Notes: a model not told the origin generated them from the letters alone. Positions 1 to 7,654 are shown, numbered from the stretch's first letter. The stretch is 37,452 nt of DNA from Candidatus Borrarchaeota archaeon (GCA_016840645.1 JAEORY010000002.1:1-37452); one strand, 5' to 3'. Program-made: numbers and translations.

Positions 1-144
1 ACATGAATAGTCAGAATCTTACTAATGTTAATGTTGATAGTGGAACAATTGATGGAACAACAATAGGTGGCGCAACTCCCGCTGTTGGAACATTTTCAAC
101 TTGCAATGCTACAACTTTTGATACAAATGTTGCTGCTGCTGCAG
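1..144. repeat. Direct terminal repeat (left copy); circular closure
   Basis: The first 144 bases are identical to the last 144 bases of the window (37309-37452). The reading frame continues through the repeat in both copies, so this is the overlap of a circular or circularly permuted molecule and not a duplication inside the gene. It lies in the middle of a fibre gene, so it is more likely an assembly overlap than a true packaging terminus. The unit genome is 37308 bp. Confidence 0.95.
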
Positions 145-1493
145 TTACTCTTGTGGGAACAACCCTAGCAGCTGATGGAACAGATGCTAATATCGATATT
201 GCAATTACACCAAAAGGAAGTGGTGAAGTAGATATCACAAAAGTTGATATCGATGGAGGGGCTATAGATGGAACGGCCATAGGAGCAGCCTCGGCCTCTA
301 CAGGGGTATTTAGTGCTTTAAGTGATACAAGCCGCACCCAACATGCGATTTCGATATACGGGGCTTCTGGTGCGCTCAGTGAGGTGGGTCCACTCACAAA
401 TGGTCAGCTTGTAGTTGGGTCGACTGGTGTCGCGCCTGTGGCGGCTACACTAACCGCTGGTAGTGGAGTTACAATTACTGAAGGTGCTGGAAGCATCACT
501 ATTGCTTCATCAGCTTCTGCAGCAGATGATCGACCAGGATGGTCAAATATTGGAATATCATATTCGGGAGGTACTTTCACTGTTCATGGTTCTGATGGAA
601 CCGCTCTTTCTGCGGGTAATCCTGCATCTGTTACGATCGCCAGTGTGGCAAATCCTGGTCAGCTTGTAACGATTAGCATAACAGCCAACCAGACATTTGT
701 TGATGATGCCGGTTCTTCAGAGATCATTAATAACCTATTTGGATTAACAACTAGCGTAGCTGTAACGGTCGATGTTCCGTTCTTCTTATATGCTTGTGTG
801 AATGATGACGACGACGCTATAGAATTTGGAATATCTAGAGCGCCTGGTCTAATCGTTGCTCCGGCAACAGCTAACCTTGGTTCTGCATCTAGTGCAACGG
901 CTGACGTTCAAGGATCGATATTCTTGCTTAATGATCCCACTCTTGGTGATTATGATACAAACCCCGTGTTGTTACTTGGTTCTTTCCGCATGCAGATGAG
1001 TGCATCCGACGACTGGACAGTACAAGCATTAAATGATTATGAGGGAATTGGACGCTACCATGAAGGTGTCATATTCACTGGAATGGCTGGACAATTCGGG
1101 GCTAATTCCGGAACATATAATCGTGCTAATGGCGGAACAGCACCAGTATGGGGAACGAACACCCAAGAATATCAAGTTTTAGATGCACGTGCCGGAATTG
1201 TAGAGGTAATCACCGTTCTAAGAAATGATGGTGGTACAGACGGGGCGGGTGCTGTAGATGCTCAAGTAACCTTTCCATATTATCCTAATTATTCAATATC
1301 AAATGTAGCGCCTGTCTTTGGTCCAGTGTTTGTGAAAAATACTTCCGCTACTGGATGGGGTACATGGAAAATGAGTAACTCCGATAATTATTCAAAAATC
1401 TGGCTAGATGCCGGGGGAGACTCCGAATGGGCAGATTACGGAGGCGGTACAAGAAATCTTGAAGGAATTGCAACATATAAGGTGTCACCATGA
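1..1493 (+). CDS. Tail fibre protein, C-terminal part (gene begins at 35931 and crosses the circular join)
   Basis: This is the 3' part of a 956-residue fibre gene whose 5' part is 35931-37452. The Met codon at 3 is residue 461 and not a true start. The region begins with low-complexity fibre motifs (two copies of a G(T/A)IDGT(T/A)IG phrase about 73 residues apart), then a segment reading NGQLVVGSTGVAPVAATL that is nearly repeated in the fibre protein at 35182-35931. From about base 540 to the stop there is a globular-looking domain that is clearly paralogous to the C-terminal half of the next large gene (1734-3815). Known family behaviour is a trimeric beta-rich fibre with a receptor-binding tip; the receptor cannot be inferred. 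The stop overlaps the next start (ATGA), so the genes are translationally coupled. Confidence 0.9.
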   Translation, partial: MNSQNLTNVNVDSGTIDGTTIGGATPAVGTFSTCNATTFDTNVAAAAVTLVGTTLAADGTDANIDIAITPKGSGEVDITKVDIDGGAIDGTAIGAASASTGVFSALSDTSRTQHAISIYGASGALSEVGPLTNGQLVVGSTGVAPVAATLTAGSGVTITEGAGSITIASSASAADDRPGWSNIGISYSGGTFTVHGSDGTALSAGNPASVTIASVANPGQLVTISITANQTFVDDAGSSEIINNLFGLTTSVAVTVDVPFFLYACVNDDDDAIEFGISRAPGLIVAPATANLGSASSATADVQGSIFLLNDPTLGDYDTNPVLLLGSFRMQMSASDDWTVQALNDYEGIGRYHEGVIFTGMAGQFGANSGTYNRANGGTAPVWGTNTQEYQVLDARAGIVEVITVLRNDGGTDGAGAVDAQVTFPYYPNYSISNVAPVFGPVFVKNTSATGWGTWKMSNSDNYSKIWLDAGGDSEWADYGGGTRNLEGIATYKVSP

Positions 1494-1732
1494 TAGAAGA
1501 TGAAATTCATCCAATAGAAAGAATGAAAGTTAAACTTTCAAGTTATGCAAATACAGATGATGTTTTGAATGCTTTGCTTAGTGAAGATAATGCAGAGATA
1601 ACAAAATATAAGAATCTGAAAACACAGATAGATGCTTATAATCAAAAAACTGAAACTGATTATAATAAAGCATCAAAAGAAGAACAAGACAATATCGTAA
1701 AGACTTGGCAACGACCACAATTCGAGGTTTAA
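1490..1732 (+). CDS. Small acidic hypothetical protein between two fibre genes
   Basis: An 80-residue soluble, highly charged, probably helical protein (many Lys, Glu, Asp, Asn). The start overlaps the fibre stop by four bases, and AAGGTG stands eight bases upstream of the ATG, so it is probably coupled to fibre translation. No membrane segment, cysteine motif or signal peptide is visible. Position between two fibre genes is what one would expect of a fibre-assembly chaperone, but there is no sequence evidence for that role and no family was recognised. Confidence 0.75.
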   Translation: MIEDEIHPIERMKVKLSSYANTDDVLNALLSEDNAEITKYKNLKTQIDAYNQKTETDYNKASKEEQDNIVKTWQRPQFEV

Positions 1733-1733
1733 G

Positions 1734-3815
1734 ATGGTTAGATTTGGAGTTCCAGGGCAGAACGTCGATCCTTTAGCATATGCTGACGGTAGGCTATCTA
1801 CTGTTCCAGTAGTAAATGCCCCTAGACGCCCTACCACTACAGATAAAAAATATCCAATGTGGTGTGAATGGAGGGTAAACAAAGATGCTTCTTCTCCAGC
1901 TACAGAAGGAGAATTTTGGAAGCTTGTTAGGTTTGAATCCAATGGAGACGCGACATGGCAAAGAGTTGATGTTAGTGGTTCGAGTCCTGGGGTCGATGAT
2001 ATTAGAGATCAGGTAGATGCCCAAGTAACACCGGATTCTAGTGGATTTATTGATATAGACGGAGCAGCGGTTGCGAATGCTGCTAATCCATCCGGAATTC
2101 CACTGGAAACCGTAGCTGATGCAACAACTAGCACTTTAGATGTTCAGATTCAAGTAGGTGCTGCGATAACCGGTGCTCCTGGAGACAAAAACGACGCGGG
2201 AATTTGTTCCTTCAATGATACACACTTTTCCGTTGATGCTGATGGATATGTCAGTCTTATTGGTGGTGGCATAGCTATCGATACAATTAGTGGGGATGAT
2301 GGCAATGCGGTTACCCCAGATGGAAGTGGAAACTTTAATCTTGCTGGTGTTGCTGTTGCTAGTGGTACTAATGCAAAACCAGTATATTTTAAGCAGTCTG
2401 GCTCAGCTAATACAGTCGATTTGGATATTCAAGTGGGTGGTGCCCGGACTGGAGCACCCGCAGATAAAAATGACGCTGGAATTTGTTCATTCGATGATAC
2501 AGCTTTTGCCGTTGATGGAAATGGATATGTAACTTTAGTAGGAGGTCCAGGGCCTGCGGTTGATTCTATAGATGTCCAAAACAATACAGCTCCAGGGACT
2601 GATCCCGTTGTTCCATCAGGAACAGGACAGGTTGCGATAGCTGGTGCTGCGGTAGCTGCTCATTCTGTGCCTATAGAAACCCATAGTCGAGCTGCGAATG
2701 CGTTCAATGTTGAAGTGCAATATGCAGATGCAACGGCAACTTCTACTGCGGCATCTAGTGGAATTTGCCATTTCGACAGCGATGATTTTACGGTAGATGC
2801 AAGTGGTTATGTTCAGCTTAAAGAAGCATCAGCAGGAGAATTTCTTAACCTTGGTATCTCTTATGCTGCTGGAACATTTACAGTAAATGGTGAAGACGGA
2901 ACGGCATTATCTGCAACGAATCCAGGATATGTTACTTTGCAAAGTGTTACTAATCCTGGACAGCTTACAACCATTGCTGTAACAGCAAATCAAAGCTTTA
3001 ACGATGATGCTCATGCTTCCAGTGATATTGTAAATAATCTTTTTGGATTTACCACTGGAACTGCAATTACAGATGATGTGCCATTCTTTTTATATGCCTG
3101 TCTTAATGATGCTCAAGATGCTGTAACTTTTGGAATATCTAGAATTCCTCATAGAACACGAGCACCGGCTACAGCGAATATTGGAACACCAGCTACTGCA
3201 AATGCTGATGAACAGTACGGAATATTCTTATTTAATTCTGTAACCATTGGTGATTATGATACTAATCCCGTTACTCTAATTGGTTCTTTCCGTATGAAGA
3301 TGAGCGCAGCAGATGATTGGACGGTACAGACTTTAACTACACAAGATGGAGTTGGCACTTTCCAAGAAGGAATACAATTTAATACTCCTAAGGGACAGTT
3401 TGGAGCTAATGCCGGAACATCAACAATACCTAACGGTGGCACACCACCGAATCCTTTAGGACAAGATAACAATGTTTATTGGATAGATAGAGACGGAAAT
3501 GTAACTCATCAATTCCTTATTACTATGAATAATGCGAACGGAGCTGGTGCGGTAAGTGCAAGAATTACTAGTCCATTTTTTGCTTCTGAGGGAAATAACA
3601 ATGATGCTCATGTTGGCACCGGATTTCAATGGATAGCCAATGGAAATAATGTAATACAAACTCCAGAATACAGGGGTGGCTCTGCAAAAAATCAGGTATC
3701 TTTTAAATCATCAGGATTAGCAAGTAATCAAAGTTTAACATGGGGTGCATTGAATGGTGCTGGTAGCACAGGAGTGTCAGGAAGTACAGTTTTCAAAGCG
3801 GATATTAGCGGGTGA
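1734..3815 (+). CDS. Second tail fibre / receptor-binding protein, paralogous tip domain
   Basis: 693 residues with a good Shine-Dalgarno site (GAGG, six bases before ATG). The N-terminal 85 residues look like a virion-attachment domain (W/R-rich, containing PMWCEWRVN). Residues 86-365 are three imperfect repeats of about 93 residues, each ending in a phrase like GICSFDDTAFAVDGNGYVTL, common in phage fibres. From residue 370 the domain matches the tip of the neighbouring long fibre: shared words include LGIS, NPGQL, FFLYAC, FGISR, GDYDTNPV and GQFGAN. The two proteins may therefore share a tip fold or compete for the same attachment point. The last 100 residues diverge from the paralogue, as expected of a receptor-contact region. 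The gene lies two bases after the preceding stop. Confidence 0.88.
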   Translation: MVRFGVPGQNVDPLAYADGRLSTVPVVNAPRRPTTTDKKYPMWCEWRVNKDASSPATEGEFWKLVRFESNGDATWQRVDVSGSSPGVDDIRDQVDAQVTPDSSGFIDIDGAAVANAANPSGIPLETVADATTSTLDVQIQVGAAITGAPGDKNDAGICSFNDTHFSVDADGYVSLIGGGIAIDTISGDDGNAVTPDGSGNFNLAGVAVASGTNAKPVYFKQSGSANTVDLDIQVGGARTGAPADKNDAGICSFDDTAFAVDGNGYVTLVGGPGPAVDSIDVQNNTAPGTDPVVPSGTGQVAIAGAAVAAHSVPIETHSRAANAFNVEVQYADATATSTAASSGICHFDSDDFTVDASGYVQLKEASAGEFLNLGISYAAGTFTVNGEDGTALSATNPGYVTLQSVTNPGQLTTIAVTANQSFNDDAHASSDIVNNLFGFTTGTAITDDVPFFLYACLNDAQDAVTFGISRIPHRTRAPATANIGTPATANADEQYGIFLFNSVTIGDYDTNPVTLIGSFRMKMSAADDWTVQTLTTQDGVGTFQEGIQFNTPKGQFGANAGTSTIPNGGTPPNPLGQDNNVYWIDRDGNVTHQFLITMNNANGAGAVSARITSPFFASEGNNNDAHVGTGFQWIANGNNVIQTPEYRGGSAKNQVSFKSSGLASNQSLTWGALNGAGSTGVSGSTVFKADISG

Positions 3816-4045
3816 TGATGGAATTTAAAAGCATTGGCGAGATTAATGAGGATGAATTGTACGATAAGATTTATCAATTCAAAGGAAAAGTTCGTCTAGA
3901 CTCCAAAGATAATGGTAAGGCGAAGATTTATGAGGGGCGTATGATTAAACGCGTCGAGGAATGTGATAATCTTAAAGCTGCGTGGAAAGCTTCCGAAGAA
4001 ATGGAAAAACATAAAAAGAAGAAGAAGGATTGTAAAATTCTTTAG
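3815..4045 (+). CDS. Small basic hypothetical protein
   Basis: 76 residues from ATG 3815; GTG 3812 and ATG 3818 are alternative starts in the same frame. The start overlaps the stop of the fibre gene, so it is probably read by coupled translation. The protein is charged with a lysine run near the C-terminus (HKKKKKDCK) and no membrane segment. It opens a group of four tightly packed small genes that ends the plus-strand tail operon. Function unknown. Confidence 0.7.
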   Translation: MMEFKSIGEINEDELYDKIYQFKGKVRLDSKDNGKAKIYEGRMIKRVEECDNLKAAWKASEEMEKHKKKKKDCKIL

Positions 4046-4053
4046 GAGGAAAA

Positions 4054-4203
4054 ATGCTTAGGGATTTTGGATGGGTTTTGGTGGTAACTTTCGTTGGTTT
4101 ATGTGCACTTATCAATACACTCAACGAGAAGGGAAAACAAGAGAAAGAAGAAAAAATTAAAGACACGTCTGAAGAAATCCATACCTGTGATGTGAGGTTT
4201 TGA
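4054..4203 (+). CDS. Small single-pass membrane protein
   Basis: A 49-residue reading frame with a textbook AGGAGG four bases before the ATG. Residues 6-22 (GWVLVVTFVGLCALI core) form one hydrophobic membrane segment, followed by a charged tail rich in Lys and Glu. The stop TGA overlaps the ATG of the next gene. Size, topology and location among small genes at the end of the structural operon fit a lysis accessory protein (holin-like or spanin-like), but this is inference only: no diagnostic motif is seen. Confidence 0.7.
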   Translation: MLRDFGWVLVVTFVGLCALINTLNEKGKQEKEEKIKDTSEEIHTCDVRF

Positions 4204-4430
4204 TGGCAAAAATAAAAATCATCCATGAATTTGACTACTATGAAGAAGGAAAAGAAGCTCATCAATTTGTGAGAATTCCTACCGCTGTCTCTATTTTATG
4301 GGATATCGATCAAGAGATTCGATCAAAACTCAAACATGGAGATGATGAGTGGTTAAAAACTGAAGCGTACGAATATCTCGAGCGTTTAAGAGAAATGATT
4401 CACGAATCAGGAGTTTTAAATGACTACTAA
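4203..4430 (+). CDS. Conserved-looking small phage protein
   Basis: 75 residues from ATG 4203; a TTG at 4200 is in frame but less likely. A helical, acidic protein with a stretch reading LWDIDQEIRSKLKHGDDEW, a pattern I associate with short hypothetical proteins near the ends of phage structural operons; the association is from memory and not a search. Its 3' end overlaps the next gene by 11 bases, suggesting the two are made together. No enzymatic motif visible. Confidence 0.75.
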   Translation: MAKIKIIHEFDYYEEGKEAHQFVRIPTAVSILWDIDQEIRSKLKHGDDEWLKTEAYEYLERLREMIHESGVLNDY

Positions 4431-4635
4431 AGAGAAAGAAAAAATTAACTGGATGAAGTGGATTATGAGAATAGGGATTGCTCTTTTAGTTGCATGTGGT
4501 ATTGTTGGCGGCTGCACTTATATAAATAAAAAAATTGGAATGAAAGATGACCATGCCATTGAAGAGATTATTGAAGGGTTTATTTTAGAGAATACAGAGT
4601 TGGATATTGACCTCACCCCTATTACGCCAGAATAA
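4420..4635 (+). CDS. Small N-terminally anchored membrane protein, possible lipoprotein
   Basis: 71 residues: a charged N-terminus, a hydrophobic segment at about residues 15-30, and an acidic outer domain ending DLTPITPE. The acidic tail pattern (KDDxxIEEIIE followed by LDIDLTP) is one I recall in many short phage membrane proteins of unknown function. LVAC at residues 23-26 fits a lipobox, although the preceding charged stretch is long for a signal peptide, so simple membrane anchoring is equally likely. It overlaps the preceding gene by 11 bases. It is the last plus-strand gene before the convergent gap. Confidence 0.78.
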   Translation: MTTKEKEKINWMKWIMRIGIALLVACGIVGGCTYINKKIGMKDDHAIEEIIEGFILENTELDIDLTPITPE

Positions 4636-4638
4636 AAA

Positions 4639-4741
4639 GCTTAGCCTACACGGTTCCCGATCATTAAGGTGCGACCTTTTCGATCCGCGAAACCACCCTT
4701 TGTAGGGTGCGACCCTACCATTCCCCTACCCTTAGCTAAGC
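4639..4741. other. Folded element between convergent operons, candidate bidirectional terminator or structured RNA
   Basis: GCTTAGC (4639-4645) is complementary to GCTAAGC (4735-4741) and closes the region; CTTAGCTAAG (4731-4740) is also a palindrome on its own. Inside are two hairpins with the same GCG loop: AAGGT-GCG-ACCTT (4666-4678, followed by TT) and GTAGGGT-GCG-ACCCTAC (4702-4718). The first is extended by GATC/GATC (4659-4662 with 4682-4685) and GGTT/AACC (4652-4655 with 4691-4694). This gives a three-way-junction-like plan. The flanking operons converge here, so stopping transcription from both sides is the simplest role, but there is no long T-run. The rest of the gap (4742-4808) shows nothing clear. 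Confidence 0.6.
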
Positions 4742-4808
4742 AAACTTAATCTCCATGTAATTACCAACGCGTCATAACGACATTTGCATGCCTGCATAAT
4801 CACACAGA

Positions 4809-5084
4809 CTAAGCATCATCTTTCTTTTCTTCTAGGTTAATCTCAAATATCCAAGCAGCTTTCCCAACAAACAACATGTTTTCATATTTACAGCGATAAT
4901 ATGCAAGACCACCTTTCTCACCTGGAACCATGAAATAACCTTGAGCTCCCCACTTCTTTGGTTCTGTCACAGTCATTAAACAACCACCAAAAACATCGTC
5001 TGCCTCAGGTTTTATCTGGTATATATCACCTGGCTCACATTTTTGGGATTCTTGTCCATCTTTTTCACTTTTAATTTCACTCAT
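4809..5084 (-). CDS. Conserved phage hypothetical protein
   Basis: 91 residues, soluble. The core reads PGDIYQIKPEADDVFGGCL followed by VTEPKKWGAQGYF and GGLAYYRCKYENM, which I recognise as a recurrent phage protein pattern of unknown function. Two internal cysteines sit in otherwise beta-like sequence. It is the last gene of the leftward recombination operon. It does not look like an enzyme, and position alone does not give a role. Confidence 0.82.
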   Translation of the reverse strand: MSEIKSEKDGQESQKCEPGDIYQIKPEADDVFGGCLMTVTEPKKWGAQGYFMVPGEKGGLAYYRCKYENMLFVGKAAWIFEINLEEKKDDA

Positions 5085-5094
5085 GATTCCCCCA

Positions 5095-5301
5095 TTAACC
5101 TACCCATCTAAGAGTTGCCTTACTCACCTTGAGTTTTTCATTCTCAGATTTAATATGATTTAGCTCTTTTTCTAAATCTTTCACCTCTTTGAAAAGGCGT
5201 TTCCTTACTTTATCATGTGAAATTTTTAACTTATCAACAATTTCCCACAATTCTTTGAATTCAGCAGGTTTATCAAAAAAGGTCATTTGCTCCATCATCA
5301 T
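5095..5301 (-). CDS. Small coiled-coil protein
   Basis: 68 residues starting with three consecutive Met codons (5301, 5298, 5295); the first overlaps the upstream stop. After a short N-terminus (MTFFDKP) the sequence is a continuous charged heptad-like helix (residues about 15-60) rich in Lys, Glu and Leu. It probably oligomerises or docks on a partner. It sits ten bases before the next leftward gene. No function can be given. Confidence 0.75.
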   Translation of the reverse strand: MMMEQMTFFDKPAEFKELWEIVDKLKISHDKVRKRLFKEVKDLEKELNHIKSENEKLKVSKATLRWVG

Positions 5302-5552
5302 TCCTCTTTTGTTACATCTATCCAGTCTTTAGGGTCTAATACCTCCCTGTATTTAGGATATCCCCAATCCCTAGGCGATGTTACTGGTTTTTTATTCCCA
5401 CAGACCTGGCAATAGTTAGAGTGGAACGTGCCAAGATGACCATCTGGCCAACGACCACCAGCCCTCTCAGCACATTCCCCACAACTCCACACAGGATAGT
5501 TGTCGTCCGTGACTTTTACTTTCTTTCCTTCGATTCTATCCTTAGTGTCCAT
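5298..5552 (-). CDS. Zinc-ribbon-like conserved phage protein
   Basis: 84 residues with two CxxC pairs, CGEC at about 24-27 and CQVC at about 48-51, arranged as a zinc-binding knuckle pair about 20 residues apart. After the second pair comes NKKPVTSPRDWGYPKY, a phrase I recall from small phage proteins in recombination operons. The start lies inside the end of the exonuclease gene (37-base overlap) and the stop overlaps the next gene, so the operon is very compact. Likely a structural zinc site; whether it binds nucleic acid is unknown. Confidence 0.82.
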   Translation of the reverse strand: MDTKDRIEGKKVKVTDDNYPVWSCGECAERAGGRWPDGHLGTFHSNYCQVCGNKKPVTSPRDWGYPKYREVLDPKDWIDVTKEE

Positions 5553-6403
5553 GTTTCTTTGCTCTGTTTTCTGTATTTATTCAAATCAACATTTTGAAGC
5601 TCTGGAATAGCTGAATAATCAACGCGTCCTTGCGGATATGATCTAGTGAGAATAATCCCACCACCCTTACAACTTTTTCCTTCTGCTTCTTTAATAAGCT
5701 CCTCTTTCAAAGCATCCTTACTTTTCTTGAGTCCCTTCACTCTTTCTTCAAATTCTTTTATCATCTTGTCGAACTTAACTATTTCTTCTGACCTCATCAG
5801 CCACTCCGAATCGTTTTTAAGTTCGTAGTCTTTCTCAGAAAAAGGAGGTGGTGTTTTAGATTTTACAAATTTCCAAAACGCTTCTTCCTCTTTAATCATC
5901 TGAGAAATGTATTTCTCATCCCTTTCTACCTCAATAATTTTTCCATCAGTACCATCGAATGAGAAGTAGTATAACATTTCGAGACTTAAACATGCAAGCT
6001 GATGCTGAAGCTGTGCCTTATAATGTTCTGGCACTTTCCCTTTCATAGCGATAGAATGATCTTTAGAGCCAGGACATTTGATTTCAACTACTGCATCACC
6101 ACATAAAGTTAACCCGTCCAGGCTAGCCATCATAAATTTATGTTGGGGGTGAAATACAACCTGTGGAAACACTTCTAGGCCCGTGGCGTCCTCGAAAGCT
6201 TTTCTTGCTTCAGGTTCCATCTGCGTTCCGCGTCGCATTGCAAAATTTTCTGTGGGGGAATTTTTCACCCCCACCTTTTCTTCCCATAATTGGAAAGGAG
6301 TTCTCCAAGGGCTATCTTTCATCACCACTGGAGCATCGGAGGCACCAAGGTGCCCCCTTCTCATCTCTAACCATTCTTTAGAGCCTTGGACGTGCTTACC
6401 CAT
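5516..6403 (-). CDS. YqaJ-type / lambda Exo-like 5'-3' exonuclease
   Basis: 295 residues with the PD-(D/E)XK recombinase-nuclease plan of the YqaJ/lambda Exo family: LGASDAPVV at 19-27, MEPEAR around 62-67, SLDG with Asp 96, VVEIKC with Glu 107 and Lys 109, and QLQHQLA at 131-137. These supply the metal-binding and catalytic residues. The second half is a helical, coiled-coil-rich extension (about 200-260). The family degrades the 5' strand of duplex ends to expose 3' single strands for an annealing partner. Its start overlaps the recT-like gene by eight bases, so the pair is translationally coupled. Together they form a Red-like recombination module. Confidence 0.93.
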   Translation of the reverse strand: MGKHVQGSKEWLEMRRGHLGASDAPVVMKDSPWRTPFQLWEEKVGVKNSPTENFAMRRGTQMEPEARKAFEDATGLEVFPQVVFHPQHKFMMASLDGLTLCGDAVVEIKCPGSKDHSIAMKGKVPEHYKAQLQHQLACLSLEMLYYFSFDGTDGKIIEVERDEKYISQMIKEEEAFWKFVKSKTPPPFSEKDYELKNDSEWLMRSEEIVKFDKMIKEFEERVKGLKKSKDALKEELIKEAEGKSCKGGGIILTRSYPQGRVDYSAIPELQNVDLNKYRKQSKETWTLRIESKERK

Positions 6404-7175
6404 GTGCCACCTCCATAGATTCTTCTCTAATCTTCTCTAGACGAGCATAAATCTTATCTGCGTGTTCGATTGGGATGTCCCTCATATCAATTTCCTGTCT
6501 TTCTAAATAAGAAATCACCTGTTCTCGATATTCAGGGTGATTCAACAGCTCTTCGTCTAAGATTTGAGCTCCATCTTCTCCAATAGTTTCGGAATGAATC
6601 GAACTTTCCGGAATTTCCGGAATATTCCTCTCTGATTCCAGGGCTATTTCGTCGGATTGCGTCGGAATTGCCGTATCCGATGAAACCTCACCCTGTACAT
6701 AACAGCCCTTAATCACATCGGGGAAAAGCTGTCTTGCCAGACGACTCAACGCCCTAGCAAATAGCATGTCCTTGGGATATGCCCGCCAGCTCATTCCTCC
6801 GGCCACTCCTGCGCGTTTTGCGTCTTCAATAGAAAAAGACTCTACCCAGGTGTCGTTTGTGTCTGCGCGCTTCCCATGAAGGATACAGACGGTATCATTA
6901 CTTCTTTTGTCCTTAGTGATTGAGTGCCCTGCTTGACGAATCAACGTGTTCATCATCATCGATGACATCTCAACCCTACCTTTTACGAAATACATCCCAC
7001 CATTCAAGGCATGAAGAGGATCAACACCAACAGATTTCGCCGTCTCTACGATAGCAAAAATTCCATCTGGGCCAATCTTCTTATAGTGGGGTGACTGCAT
7101 CAACGTTTGACACAGCTTTTGAGTGTTCTGTAACTCCATCAAGGAGTTATCTATCTTGCTTAGTTCTTTAGTCAT
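6396..7175 (-). CDS. recT: RecT-family single-strand annealing protein
   Basis: 259 residues. The N-terminal 150 residues have the RecT plan: QSPHYKKIGPDGIFAIVETA, then VDPLHALNGGMYFVKGRVEM and later GMSWRAYPKDMLFARALSRL. This recalls the RecT core in which the annealing protein polymerises on single strands. The C-terminal 90 residues are acidic and variable, as usual in this family. The Shine-Dalgarno region is an AGGAG six bases before the ATG. It is the upstream partner of the YqaJ-type exonuclease. A RecT/Erf/Bet subfamily decision would need a profile search. Confidence 0.9.
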   Translation of the reverse strand: MTKELSKIDNSLMELQNTQKLCQTLMQSPHYKKIGPDGIFAIVETAKSVGVDPLHALNGGMYFVKGRVEMSSMMMNTLIRQAGHSITKDKRSNDTVCILHGKRADTNDTWVESFSIEDAKRAGVAGGMSWRAYPKDMLFARALSRLARQLFPDVIKGCYVQGEVSSDTAIPTQSDEIALESERNIPEIPESSIHSETIGEDGAQILDEELLNHPEYREQVISYLERQEIDMRDIPIEHADKIYARLEKIREESMEVAHG

Positions 7176-7193
7176 AATGGTTCTCCTGTGTTC

Positions 7194-7304
7194 TTATTCT
7201 CTTTCTTTAAAGGTTATGTTTTTCATAACCAATATCAATATCGGTGTGGTGACGATTAAATATAAAAACAACCACCACAAATAATATAATAATGTGTCCA
7301 ACAT
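7194..7304 (-). CDS. Very small hydrophobic membrane peptide
   Basis: A 36-residue frame with AGGAGG ten bases before its ATG at 7304. Residues 4-27 are almost entirely hydrophobic and aromatic (three Trp/Tyr-rich turns, including YYLWWLFLYL), followed by a short charged tail. It fills the gap between the 101-residue gene and recT exactly, so a coding role is more likely than chance. Possible roles are superinfection interference or membrane stress, but none is supported by sequence. Confidence 0.6.
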   Translation of the reverse strand: MLDTLLYYLWWLFLYLIVTTPILILVMKNITFKERE

Positions 7305-7309
7305 GCACA

Positions 7310-7615
7310 CTACCTCCTATTGTTCAGGTGATCTATAGTTGCTCGTTGATATCCAAGATACCACTGCATTAGATCGTTCGATTTCTTTTTCTCTAAGATG
7401 GGCTCTCCTTTATGGATAGCCACATCAAGTTCGCCACATACCTCGTCGAGGCAAAATTCAAGTTTCATAACATCTCCGCTCTCATAGACAGCTTCGATGA
7501 TTCCTTGCACGTGATCGCGCAAATGTTCAAGATTAGGAACCTCTTCTTCTCGGACATAGCCGGCAGGTTCCTCATAATCGTAATCATAATCATAATTGTA
7601 GTCATATTCTATCAT
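7310..7615 (-). CDS. Phage hypothetical protein with Tyr-Asp N-terminal repeat
   Basis: 101 residues. The N-terminus alternates Tyr and Asp (YDYNYDYDYDYEE), a low-complexity acidic tract, followed by a helical domain containing VPNLEHLRDHVQGIIEA, a Glu/Leu-rich middle and a terminal YLGYQRATID. The helical domain resembles short conserved proteins of phage early operons by my recollection. The acidic tract might imitate nucleic-acid charge, but that is speculation. The start codon is directly preceded by the ACACACGGAG word discussed separately. Confidence 0.75.
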   Translation of the reverse strand: MIEYDYNYDYDYDYEEPAGYVREEEVPNLEHLRDHVQGIIEAVYESGDVMKLEFCLDEVCGELDVAIHKGEPILEKKKSNDLMQWYLGYQRATIDHLNNRR

Positions 7616-7632
7616 GGTGGTGCTCCGTGTGT
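7616..7632 (-). promoter_or_regulatory. Start-associated ACACACGGAG-GCACCAC motif (minus-strand copy)
   Basis: On the minus strand the bases immediately before ATG 7615 read ACACACGGAGCACCACC. Both words that recur in the plus-strand intergenic hairpin elements are fused here: ACACACGGAG (7623-7632), whose GGAG can serve as the Shine-Dalgarno, and GCACCAC (7617-7623). No hairpin stem is seen around it. It is the only copy found on this strand. Confidence 0.6.
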
Positions 7633-7654
7633 AAAAATTAAGGTTTGTTATCTC

